Shown: one piece after another, positions 17,506 through 25,810 of the stretch
Position numbering within the stretch: the first letter of the stretch is position 1
How the letters are laid out: each line of letters starts with the position of its first letter
Assembly: GCF_008386395.1 (NCBI RefSeq)
Contig: NZ_CP043761.1
Span: 6,448,001 to 6,512,000 of the forward strand
Direction of reading: 5' to 3'
Length of the DNA: 64,000 nt
From: Paenibacillus sp. 37
GTDB taxonomy: Bacteria > Bacillota > Bacilli > Paenibacillales > Paenibacillaceae
Notes under the pieces: generated by a model
The model's database searches: none
Seen by the model: the letters and a program-made list of their open reading frames with translations, nothing else
What the model was told of the DNA's origin: nothing
Position numbers and translations under genes: made by a program

Positions 17506-20500
17506 TTACATATAAATATCAACAACCGTACGCTCAGTTGCACTGCGTGCTTGTCTGAACTCATCAAGCGAGATGCTTACACCGCCCTGACGGTAACGGT
17601 TCGCTGTACGCTCGGTGCGAATGTCCTTGCCATTCACCGCTACACGGCTCACAGCACCTTCGTTCAAGTGATATATGAACGTCACTGGCTCACCCGCATA
17701 CTCAAATTCGAATTGCATGCCGTTCAGCTCAGCTGGCAATACCGGGTCAATGACCAGATCGCCGCCCTCTTGACGAATGCCAAGTGCATTGGAGATCAGC
17801 TGGTTCATGTAGATTCCAGGGCCGCTGGAGTAGATTCTCCATCCGCCTTTCACTTGTACAGTCCCTTTACGAAGCTGGTCAAAATGCTCCTGAGCCTCGT
17901 AACGCGTATTAAACTTGCCGTCCGAACTACTGAAGTATGAGTTCGCTTGGCGAATCTCCGCGTTAGGTACAACCTCGCCGATACCAACCGGGTTGATCAT
18001 CGCGAGACCATTCCACACCTGATCTGTCTTACCGAGCTTCGCCATCGCTTCCACGTAACGGATATGGGCGTGCACATATTGCAAACCAATCTCACGTCCG
18101 AAGTTGGACGCTTGCTCTGCACGTTTGAAGTGTGTGCTTACACCACCAGCATATTGAGCTGGACGATTCATCAGACGCACGCCATCCGGGCATAGGAACT
18201 GCTCACGGATCAAGGCATAATGCGATTCTGCTTGCTCCGCATTTAGCAATTCACCGATCATACTGCGCGTCATTGGCAACAGGCGGTATTGAATGCCTGT
18301 CTCTGTGTCTGTTGGGTGGAGCATCAGCTTCGCTTGGTCGGCTTCTTCCATGTATACAAAGCCTGGAATCACATCTGTGCCCAGCATGTAACGGTTAAAG
18401 TCCTCACGAATGCCTTGAGCCAACACGTCAAGCTCCTGTGCAAAGTCCGCATCCTTGAATTTTAGCGCTTGCGAGAGCACGTTCACGGACTGATACGTCA
18501 ATGCCACCGTCCAACTGCTCACCATGTATTGCTTGAGCTGCGCATTGGCTGGTTGAAGTGTATCATCCCAGTCGCCATCTCCGTAGGAAGACAGGAACGT
18601 ATCATACAGGAAGTGCGAACGGATATATTCGATCTCTTTTTTCGCGTGATCCAGTACCGTTGCCGTCTCTTCCGTGAACCCGAAGCTATGCTTGACGGTA
18701 TAAGGTACTTTCTCATCCAGAATCGCATAATCGCGAGTCGCTGTCAGGTAATCCGCCAATACTTTCAACGGCCATACGATGATGTCGCCATGGCTCTCTT
18801 CCTGTTGAATCGCAAAGTATTTATCAAACATGAACCATTGCGGCCAGTTGCCATCATCTTCGTATTGGTGGGTGTAGACCATTTTGATGATATCGCGAAC
18901 TTGCTCATATTTTTGCGTTGCCATAAAGTACTCCACCGGACCTTGGCACACATCCCGTGTACCCCAAGCCGCGCCGCCGTACTGTTCCAAACCGTGAGGC
19001 ACAGAGTAGTGAACCAGCATGTTGTGGGTGTACCACCAAGCCAGCGCATTTACTTTGAACAGATCCTCTGCACGCTGACCTTCTCCACGGGACAAACGGA
19101 ACCCGTTCATCACACCTGCGAAGAACTCGCGGTATGCCTGCACTTCCTCTTCAAATGTCAGGCTTGAACCTGCTACCACTCCGCTGTCCGCTTGGCCTTC
19201 CAATACCCCTTGTACCTTCAGCGTCCATTCAGCACTTGCTTCCAGACTAAGCGTAACCAGTGATGCAGAACCACTGCGGATACCACTTGCCAGCAACGTT
19301 TCGTCCCCTACATTCACAGCTGCGCCGTCCACCGACATGTGGTATTGCAGATCTGGGTACGTTCCTGCACTAATCGCTTGTGGATCAGCCTTGAAGATCA
19401 AAGTATCGCCATCCTGCGTCATATGCAGCGGATACTCGTACTCATTGACATTCATCGTAATTTGGTTCGTTACCAGGTAACGGTATGCCGTACCACTTGT
19501 GGAGCGTACGTTCATGCTTACTTCCGTCGTATTAGCCCCTGTGTAATTGGTCACGATGATCGTGTCGGATTCGGTTTTGTAGATCCAGCGTGCATAGTTG
19601 AAGCCAATCTCGAACAGGGATGGCATTGTCAGCAGACGATATTGTCCGTCCATTTCCACATAGATGCGTTGTCCAGCCGTCTTCGGCACGTTCAAGGCAT
19701 TGCGGGCATTACTGATCATTTTATTAAAATTGGTGTTCCCAATAACGAGTTGTGAGTTGAAAATACCGTACATATACGATGTCGTTGTAATAACCTGTGC
19801 CCCAAGTTGCACGTTGCCACCACTCATCAGAATATGACCGTGTGGACGCTCCACAAGCAGTTCTTTTGCTTTCAGAACGATATGCTCATAGCTGCCTGTG
19901 AAGAAGGATAACAATTCCTCGCCACTGCGCTCTTCCTGATGACGATCAGGGAACAGATCATGAATCTCATCTTGTGTCAGATCAAGTGTAACCAGAGGTT
20001 CACCCAGGAAGGAGGACAGTTTCACCTGTTCCAACGTGTCACCGTTTTCTATAGTCTTAGCCTGTACTTCATTCCAAGCTGCTGTAACTTCATCTCCGAA
20101 TTCCAGGGCAGAGATTCCTTCGGCATGATTAGGCTTCGCCAGTCCGTAGAAGACCACCTGAGCCTCTCCGTTCAGATTCAGCAGTTCCGATTGCAAAGCG
20201 GTATAGGCAAATTCATACTGATACGTCTCATTCGCCAGCGTTGGGCGATTCAAGCTCTCTGGTTGATTCGTTTCCTTGTACGACAGACCGAAGAATTGGA
20301 ATCCATCTGTGGAATAACCGACTGCTTTCGTCAGGGAACCTTGCTGCATATACGGAAATGCACCGCCCTGAGGCTGGTTTTGACGGGAACAAACGACATA
20401 ACCTTTCGCTTCATCTTCAAAAACCGTATGGTCAATGTATTGTGACAGATAAGCTTCATTGCTGCGTACCGCACCTGGATCAGCAAGACCTACATCCTGT

Positions 20501-20898
20501 CCGTACACCACGTCTACGTTATGTTGTTGTCCTGTGAGCTTCACATCCCAGAACCAGACACCTTGCGTTGTAGCCGTAAATACGACCTGATAGCCAATGC
20601 CTTGTTCATTACCTTCCAGCTGGACTGTACCCTCCCAGATCAACTGGTTGCTGGATTGTGCCTTGCTTGTAATCACCTTGCTGTTCGAACGTACACCGAG
20701 CAACGGGAACGAGCTGATTTTCTCTCCCTCATGCACACGCAGGTACAGGTTGTTCAAAGATCCATCAATCTGGTTGCTGAGCAACTGGTTCAACATCGTT
20801 GTACCGGATGTAGCTTGGTACAGGTCTCCACTGTTCAAAAAGGTAAAGGATAACTCCCCGGCACTTAAGCGGATCGGTTCATTAATCATCGTTGTCAT
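17506..20898 (-). CDS. GH94 glycoside phosphorylase, 1,2-beta-oligoglucan phosphorylase-like
   Basis: About 1130 residues, cytoplasmic (no signal peptide). The N-terminal beta-sandwich of roughly 450 residues precedes an (alpha/alpha)6 barrel. The catalytic general acid is likely in YGDGDWDDTLQP (around residue 778), the GDWDD motif of GH94 cellobiose-phosphorylase-like enzymes. The length and the extended N-terminal region fit the 1,2-beta-oligoglucan (sophorooligosaccharide) phosphorylase group better than the ~800-residue cellobiose phosphorylases; this specificity is inferred. Such enzymes split beta-glucosides with phosphate to alpha-glucose 1-phosphate. The start at 20898 (ATG behind AAGGAG) is preferred over the GTG at 20907. 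A perfect LacI-type operator lies 27 bp upstream, and the regulator is the next gene. Confidence 0.85.
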   Translation of the reverse strand: MTTMINEPIRLSAGELSFTFLNSGDLYQATSGTTMLNQLLSNQIDGSLNNLYLRVHEGEKISSFPLLGVRSNSKVITSKAQSSNQLIWEGTVQLEGNEQGIGYQVVFTATTQGVWFWDVKLTGQQHNVDVVYGQDVGLADPGAVRSNEAYLSQYIDHTVFEDEAKGYVVCSRQNQPQGGAFPYMQQGSLTKAVGYSTDGFQFFGLSYKETNQPESLNRPTLANETYQYEFAYTALQSELLNLNGEAQVVFYGLAKPNHAEGISALEFGDEVTAAWNEVQAKTIENGDTLEQVKLSSFLGEPLVTLDLTQDEIHDLFPDRHQEERSGEELLSFFTGSYEHIVLKAKELLVERPHGHILMSGGNVQLGAQVITTTSYMYGIFNSQLVIGNTNFNKMISNARNALNVPKTAGQRIYVEMDGQYRLLTMPSLFEIGFNYARWIYKTESDTIIVTNYTGANTTEVSMNVRSTSGTAYRYLVTNQITMNVNEYEYPLHMTQDGDTLIFKADPQAISAGTYPDLQYHMSVDGAAVNVGDETLLASGIRSGSASLVTLSLEASAEWTLKVQGVLEGQADSGVVAGSSLTFEEEVQAYREFFAGVMNGFRLSRGEGQRAEDLFKVNALAWWYTHNMLVHYSVPHGLEQYGGAAWGTRDVCQGPVEYFMATQKYEQVRDIIKMVYTHQYEDDGNWPQWFMFDKYFAIQQEESHGDIIVWPLKVLADYLTATRDYAILDEKVPYTVKHSFGFTEETATVLDHAKKEIEYIRSHFLYDTFLSSYGDGDWDDTLQPANAQLKQYMVSSWTVALTYQSVNVLSQALKFKDADFAQELDVLAQGIREDFNRYMLGTDVIPGFVYMEEADQAKLMLHPTDTETGIQYRLLPMTRSMIGELLNAEQAESHYALIREQFLCPDGVRLMNRPAQYAGGVSTHFKRAEQASNFGREIGLQYVHAHIRYVEAMAKLGKTDQVWNGLAMINPVGIGEVVPNAEIRQANSYFSSSDGKFNTRYEAQEHFDQLRKGTVQVKGGWRIYSSGPGIYMNQLISNALGIRQEGGDLVIDPVLPAELNGMQFEFEYAGEPVTFIYHLNEGAVSRVAVNGKDIRTERTANRYRQGGVSISLDEFRQARSATERTVVDIYM

Positions 20899-20924
20899 AA
20901 GGTTCACTCCTTGAATTAGTTAAA

Positions 20925-20940
20925 ATCGAAACGTTTCGAT
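20925..20940. promoter_or_regulatory. LacI operator upstream of the GH94 gene
   Basis: ATCGAAACGTTTCGAT is a perfect 16-bp palindrome 27 bp before the GH94 start. The core GAAACGTTTC recurs upstream of the lacI-type gene (22184 and 22361), which is typical of an autoregulated local LacI repressor. Confidence 0.8.
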
Positions 20941-21060
20941 AAATTTGAAAAAGAATAGGGGCCTCTTCAAACCGGCTTTTTACAGCCCGTCCGGACGATA
21001 ACCCCATCATTAAACTTTTACTTCCAGCATGCAGGCAGTTCTTTGTTGTTCAGACTCGGT

Positions 21061-22050
21061 CTAAACCGAACGTACAGAGCTGCGCTCGATCATATTAATC
21101 GTTAACGTATATGAAGGGTCAACCGCTTCGCCATTGAGCATCTGGAATAACAGATGTCCGGCGAGCGACCCGGCTTCATGCTTCGGCTGGCGTATCGTTG
21201 TCAGCGGTGGATGCACGTATTCGGACAACTGAATATCGTCAAAACCGATCACGGAAATATCATTCGGTACCGATATACCACGCTCTTCCAATGCTTTCAG
21301 GCCACCAATCGCCATCTCATCGTTACCGTAAAATACCGCTGAGGGAAGCTCGCCCTGCATGATCATCATCTTGGTTGCACTGTATCCGCCCTCACGCACA
21401 AAGTTACCGTTCAGACGCCATTTGGACTTTTCTTCAAGTCCCGCTTCCCGCATCGCTCGCAGATACCCTTGGTAACGGAGCGCGTTGTCATACGAGTTGG
21501 ATGGGCCACTGATATAAGCAATCTTCTGATGTCCAGCCTGGATGAGGTGGCGGGTTGCAAGGTAACCGCCCTGCTCTCCATCCACCAGCACGTTGACCAA
21601 ATGGTCACTCGACAGCTGACGATCCATCACAATGATCGGAAAACGATGACCGGCAGATTCCACCAGAATATCATCATGGATGTTATGCGCCAGGATGATG
21701 GCTCCATCTACTCTTTTTTCACGCAAAAATCGCACTGCCGTTGAGTCCCGTCCACCCATGGAGCTGCACGCAATCAGGTCATACCCGTTCGCGAGGGCTA
21801 CATCCTGTACACTACGGATCAACTCCGAGTAATACGGGCCCGACAGATCGGTCAGGATCAAAGCGATCGTGTTTGTCCGGCTCCGTTTCAGGTCCATGGC
21901 AAAGCCGTTCTTGCGGTAATTCAGTTCTCGTGCTGCCTCAAGCACTTTAGCCTTGGTCTTCGCACTAACCTTGCTATCCCCGCTCAGCGCATAGGAAGCA
22001 GTCGAGAGTGCTACACCTGCCAGCTTTGCCACATCCTTAATCGTTGCCAT
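21061..22050 (-). CDS. LacI-family transcriptional repressor
   Basis: A 329-residue LacI/GalR regulator. The N-terminal helix-turn-helix and hinge are clear (ATIKDVAKLAGVALSTASYA, then ELNYRKNGFAMDLK), followed by a periplasmic-binding-protein-like sensor (TNTIALILTDLSGPYYSEL; ISVIGFDDIQLSEYVHPPLTT). The usual hinge ANxxAR is replaced by RKNGFAMDLK. It lies 160 bp upstream of the GH94 gene on the same strand. Three matching palindromes, one before GH94 and two before its own start, argue that it represses both and is relieved by a sugar or sugar phosphate related to the GH94 substrate. Confidence 0.93.
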   Translation of the reverse strand: MATIKDVAKLAGVALSTASYALSGDSKVSAKTKAKVLEAARELNYRKNGFAMDLKRSRTNTIALILTDLSGPYYSELIRSVQDVALANGYDLIACSSMGGRDSTAVRFLREKRVDGAIILAHNIHDDILVESAGHRFPIIVMDRQLSSDHLVNVLVDGEQGGYLATRHLIQAGHQKIAYISGPSNSYDNALRYQGYLRAMREAGLEEKSKWRLNGNFVREGGYSATKMMIMQGELPSAVFYGNDEMAIGGLKALEERGISVPNDISVIGFDDIQLSEYVHPPLTTIRQPKHEAGSLAGHLLFQMLNGEAVDPSYTLTINMIERSSVRSV

Positions 22051-22183
22051 TCCACGTTCGCTCCTTCTAAACTAAGACAAATTCTAAGGTTATCTACATT
22101 TTATACGATACATGGTTAGAACAACCACTAAATCCTTCATTATCGTTTATTATCTTTGTACATATCATAGCGATGGATGTCAA

Positions 22184-22197
22184 TCGAAACGTTTCGA
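22184..22197. promoter_or_regulatory. LacI operator upstream of the regulator gene
   Basis: TCGAAACGTTTCGA, a perfect 14-bp palindrome about 135 bp upstream of the lacI-type start. It shares the GAAACGTTTC core with the site before GH94. Confidence 0.75.
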
Positions 22198-22358
22198 GGT
22201 GTTCTCAAAAAAAATCCTCGTTCCCATCCTTATGGGACCACGGTTGAATGCGTCCCGTTCCAAACCATACCATTCGTGATGGTCATGACACGTCTTTCAA
22301 TCTGACGCCCCCTGAACAGTTTGTGCCTAACACAATGAAACTGGCAGTAAACGCCAGA

Positions 22359-22373
22359 TTGAAACGTTTCGAC
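22359..22373. promoter_or_regulatory. Third GAAACGTTTC operator
   Basis: TTGAAACGTTTCGAC contains the same 10-bp palindrome. It is 175 bp beyond the second site with no plus-strand gene nearby; DNA looping between the sites is possible. The 490 bp between the regulator and the small membrane gene hold nothing else I recognise apart from the terminator at 22507. Confidence 0.6.
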
Positions 22374-22506
22374 ATTTTTATTATAGTCGGTGTTGATAGC
22401 GATTTCAACCTCTTTTTTTCATTTTTTCACACGCACACGAATCTGACCCGATATTATCTGTGGCTTCACGTTGGATAAACAGTTACCAATTTATTTCTAA
22501 CATACA

Positions 22507-22526
22507 AAAGTCCCCCGCTAGGGGAG
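22507..22526 (-). terminator. Short terminator of the small membrane protein gene
   Basis: On the minus strand CTCCCC-TAGC-GGGGGA is followed by CTTTTGT. It is just past the stop of the 55-residue gene. Confidence 0.55.
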
Positions 22527-22543
22527 CGTTTGAGATAATGATA

Positions 22544-22711
22544 TCAATTATTACGCTTCTTATTTTCGTATATCTTTGATATCGTTACATATAAAATTAA
22601 TAGGACAATTAAAACGATATATTTAGTTGGTGATTCCATGTTACTAAACCAAATAATAGTTATACATGTAATAATATAAATGACTGATAAGATTATTTTA
22701 AATGCATTCAT
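22544..22711 (-). CDS. Small membrane protein, 55 residues
   Basis: A short gene in an AT-rich stretch. The start at 22711 is fixed by a perfect AAGGAGG nine bases upstream; the longer open frame to 22765 has no such signal. The product starts MNAFKIILSV and has two predicted membrane helices (about residues 4-22 and 29-46) with a basic tail ending ENKKRNN, so both ends are probably inside. No family recognised. It is followed by a compact terminator, so it looks like an independent transcription unit between the LacI and siderophore loci. Confidence 0.7.
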   Translation of the reverse strand: MNAFKIILSVIYIITCITIIWFSNMESPTKYIVLIVLLILYVTISKIYENKKRNN

Positions 22712-22955
22712 GTACTCTAACCTCCTTGAATCACCAATGAATTCTAGTAGCACCGGCTCGCCCACTATACTTTTATGCCATTATTACTCTGAGATGAAAC
22801 AATGCAGGTTCAACATTAATCTTAACTTGATAATCTACTTTATTAATTATTGGTTCTGTTCGATTATACAACCTCTTATGAGCTTACGATCTATTGATTA
22901 TTTACATCATATTAATTAATGTTAATCCAACCTTACATAAGGAGACCGTTATGTT

Positions 22956-24593
22956 ATGAGCAATTCGAAACAACATGTCCATAAGCATCTCGCACCCCAG
23001 TCTTTGCCCTTGCAGGAAACTCGCTCTATTCCTCCGGCAATGTTTAGGCTGTGTCATCTGATTCGGTTCCACGATCGGGAATCCTTCTCTTATATAGATG
23101 AGCTATGGAGCAACAAGCACGTTCTCTATGTCATTACCTCGGGACAGGCAAGACTGATTAGTGTACATGGACCATTAACGGTGAGTACCGGCTCGGCTGC
23201 TGTGCGTCAGGCGGGGACCTGGCTTCATCATGAAAGCAAACGCGGTTCACTCTCTCCAGTTCAAGGCATTGCCATAATCTTTGACTTTGTTTTAGCCGAT
23301 AACGCTGAACCCCTCTGGCCGTTTGGATCTCCCACGACCATGACAAATCGTGCGATTGCCGAGATCGCATCTGAATTAATTCTGGCTTGTTCCAGAAGCG
23401 CAGAGGCAGGCCCATTCAAACCTCATGCGTTGTTCTATCAATTGTTGGATACATTACGTGATCACGCTATGCGCCTAGCTCATGAAGATCATTCATGGTT
23501 GGACTTTGTGATCGCACACATTCATGAGAGGGTTGCCCATCCCCTTACCCGGGAGCAATTAGCGAGGGAGGTTAATGTAAGCCCGGAGCATTTTTCAAGA
23601 GAATTCAAAAAGCACACCGGACTTACATTCGTGGAGTACGTTACCCGGCTAAGGATCCGAATGGCTCAGGAACATCTACTGCTCGGGAACCCCACCATGC
23701 AGGAACTCGCGCAGGTGACGGGTTACAGAGACACCTTCTATCTGAGTCGCAAATTCAAACAAACGGTAGGTTGTGCACCAACACTTTACCGAAAAACACC
23801 AAAAAAAATCGCAAGCCTTACTTACAACTACACCGCATCCCTGCTTGCGCTCGGCCATATCCCTCATCTAGGTGCCGTGGCAGAATGGATGGAGCCGAAA
23901 GAGCTTGGACCTAGCTCATTCAAACAGTACTCTGAGCATGTACTTATTAATCATCTGGATCTGATTGCACACGCTCAGCCCGATGTCATTGTCGGGTATG
24001 CACCGCATCCCGCTTCTGACGAACTACGTCTGATTGCACCGACCATTCTGATGCCATTTGAGGAACTCGATTGGCAGGAGCAGCTTCTTCATCTGGGACG
24101 AATTACCGGGCTTGAGTCCAATGCACAGATGTTATTAGATCGTTATCATCAACTTGAGCAGGAAGCCAATCATACGTTGAATCAATGGATGGAAGGGACA
24201 CGCGGGTCCGCCGTTTGCATGTTTATGATCGGAGAGGACGGCGCTTATATCTATGGTCATGGCTGGGGCAGAGCTTCTCATGTACTGTATCAATCGCTGG
24301 GCTTCACCCCACCTTCACGGATGGAGCAGGATGGGCAGTTACTTACGGGATACGTTCATGTTCCATTGTCTGAGATTCACTTGTATGCTGCAGATCACAT
24401 GTTTATCGCCTTTCCTGAGGAACCTGCCGAACGAGAAATGTTGGATAACTTGCTGAATCAGGAATCCTGGGGCACCCTATCCGCCGTTCGTGAAGGACGT
24501 GTATACGAGATTGATGCCGACATGTTCTACGGATTTGATCCCTTGTCCGTTATGGAGCAATTGCAGCATATCATGCATCACCTGACATCATAA
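22956..24593 (+). CDS. Btr-like AraC regulator fused to a siderophore-binding domain
   Basis: A 545-residue protein of the type of Bacillus Btr (YbbB). Residues about 170-275 form an AraC double helix-turn-helix (TREQLAREVNVSPEHFSREF and MQELAQVTGYRDTFYLSRKF). The C-terminal ~260 residues form a periplasmic-binding-protein fold like FeuA/FepB (LTYNYTASLLALGHIPHLGA; AHAQPDVIVGYAP; GTLSAVREGRVYEIDADMF). Family knowledge: in Btr this domain senses the ferric siderophore in the cytoplasm and activates the uptake genes. A siderophore-binding lipoprotein gene preceded by a Fur box follows 110 bp downstream, which supports the same role here. Confidence 0.92.
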   Translation: MSNSKQHVHKHLAPQSLPLQETRSIPPAMFRLCHLIRFHDRESFSYIDELWSNKHVLYVITSGQARLISVHGPLTVSTGSAAVRQAGTWLHHESKRGSLSPVQGIAIIFDFVLADNAEPLWPFGSPTTMTNRAIAEIASELILACSRSAEAGPFKPHALFYQLLDTLRDHAMRLAHEDHSWLDFVIAHIHERVAHPLTREQLAREVNVSPEHFSREFKKHTGLTFVEYVTRLRIRMAQEHLLLGNPTMQELAQVTGYRDTFYLSRKFKQTVGCAPTLYRKTPKKIASLTYNYTASLLALGHIPHLGAVAEWMEPKELGPSSFKQYSEHVLINHLDLIAHAQPDVIVGYAPHPASDELRLIAPTILMPFEELDWQEQLLHLGRITGLESNAQMLLDRYHQLEQEANHTLNQWMEGTRGSAVCMFMIGEDGAYIYGHGWGRASHVLYQSLGFTPPSRMEQDGQLLTGYVHVPLSEIHLYAADHMFIAFPEEPAEREMLDNLLNQESWGTLSAVREGRVYEIDADMFYGFDPLSVMEQLQHIMHHLTS

Positions 24594-24659
24594 TTGTCCA
24601 TGCGATAGTGATCATAGTTGTCCATGTACAAAACTCACATCTTCCTCTATGTTATTAAT

Positions 24660-24678
24660 GAGAATAATAATCATTATT
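24660..24678. promoter_or_regulatory. Fur box upstream of the siderophore-binding protein gene
   Basis: GAGAATAATAATCATTATT matches 16 of 19 positions of the Fur consensus GATAATGATAATCATTATC. It lies 25 bp before the lipoprotein start, so iron-repressed expression is expected. Confidence 0.85.
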
Positions 24679-24703
24679 GATTATATATAGGGGGAACAAG
24701 GAT

Positions 24704-25732
24704 ATGTTTGCTGCAAAAAAACGCTCTTCCGGCTTGCTGCTTATGCTCGCCATCATTATGATTCTGGCTGCTTGTAGCAGCGGAACAGGCTCCACTGCCA
24801 CCGAACAGACATCGGCAGCGGGAAGCGAAACGACAACAGCCTCTTCCGAGACGAAAACAGACACATCGTCCGGTTCGGACAATTCGAATGCTACGCGAAT
24901 CTACAAGTCATTAAGCGGGGATGTTGAAATTCCGGCTGAACCCAAACGGATCGTGACGGATATGTACGTAAGTGATCTGCTTGCACTGGGTGTGAAACCT
25001 GTTGGTGCTGTTCAATATTATTTGGAAAACCCGTTCTATGCAGATCAGGTGGAGGGCATTGAAAGTATCGGTGATCGGGCAGCGGTATCGATGGAGAAGG
25101 TCATTGCCATGAACCCAGATCTGATCATTACCTACTCCGACCAGGCCAGCGAAATTGAGAGTTATCAAAAGATCGCACCTACCGTAGTGATTCCTTATGG
25201 TACATTCACCAATGTACATGACGAAATTCGGGGATTCGGAGAGCTGATGAACAAATCCGAAGCAGCCGAAGCCTGGCTGAAAACGTACGATGAACGGATT
25301 GAAGCCGCTCGTGCTAAGGTGAAAACCGTCATCAAACCGGAGGAAACCTTCTCCATCCTTGAAGTATCCGACAAGAGTTATTATGGATATGGAGACAATT
25401 TTGGTCGAGGAGGACAAGCGGTCTACAGTGCTTTGCAACTTGCCCCACTCGAAATCACAAAAAAAGAACTGATGGGTGATACCCAATGGAAAGAGATCTC
25501 GCGTGAAGTTGTTGGTGATTATGCAGGGGATCATATCTTCTTAACCGTTGGAGAGAACAATAAAAATTACCAAGGCGACTCCATCTGGCAATCCCTGCCC
25601 GCTGTGAAAAACAATCAGGTGTACGAATTACTGGAAGACCGTTACTGGTACTTTGACCCGATTGCGATTCAAGGTCAGGCTGAAGAATTCGCCGATATGA
25701 TCGTAGAACGTGCCGAGCAAAATCGCAAATAA
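24704..25732 (+). CDS. Siderophore-binding lipoprotein, FeuA/FhuD-like
   Basis: A lipoprotein of about 342 residues. The start at 24704 (MFAAKKRSSG) follows AAGG and fits a signal peptide ending in the lipobox ILAAC (Cys near residue 24). A Ser/Thr/Glu-rich linker precedes a type III periplasmic-binding domain (RIVTDMYVSDLLALGVKPVG; MNPDLIITYSDQASEIESYQ). It should capture a ferric siderophore outside the membrane. A Fur box stands upstream and the Btr-like activator gene precedes it. No FeuB/FeuC-type permease genes are adjacent; the next gene encodes an ABC exporter-type protein instead, so the partner permease must be elsewhere. Confidence 0.9.
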   Translation: MFAAKKRSSGLLLMLAIIMILAACSSGTGSTATEQTSAAGSETTTASSETKTDTSSGSDNSNATRIYKSLSGDVEIPAEPKRIVTDMYVSDLLALGVKPVGAVQYYLENPFYADQVEGIESIGDRAAVSMEKVIAMNPDLIITYSDQASEIESYQKIAPTVVIPYGTFTNVHDEIRGFGELMNKSEAAEAWLKTYDERIEAARAKVKTVIKPEETFSILEVSDKSYYGYGDNFGRGGQAVYSALQLAPLEITKKELMGDTQWKEISREVVGDYAGDHIFLTVGENNKNYQGDSIWQSLPAVKNNQVYELLEDRYWYFDPIAIQGQAEEFADMIVERAEQNRK

Positions 25733-25750
25733 CATAAGCATGAATACAGG

Positions 25751-25787
25751 TGTCCGGATAGGCTGATAAGCCTGCTCGGGCATTTGT
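25751..25787 (+). terminator. Hairpin between the siderophore-binding gene and the ABC exporter
   Basis: TGTCCG/CGGGCA and AGGCT/AGCCT form a two-part stem followed by TTTGTG. It may lower read-through into the downstream exporter gene. The T-run is weak. Confidence 0.55.
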
Positions 25788-25810
25788 GTCATATCAAGGA
25801 GGACTTACAT

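Noticed and set aside
22248..22478. 76-codon open frame between the LacI gene and the small membrane gene
   Set aside because: It runs through the third operator, lacks a ribosome binding site and shows no domain.
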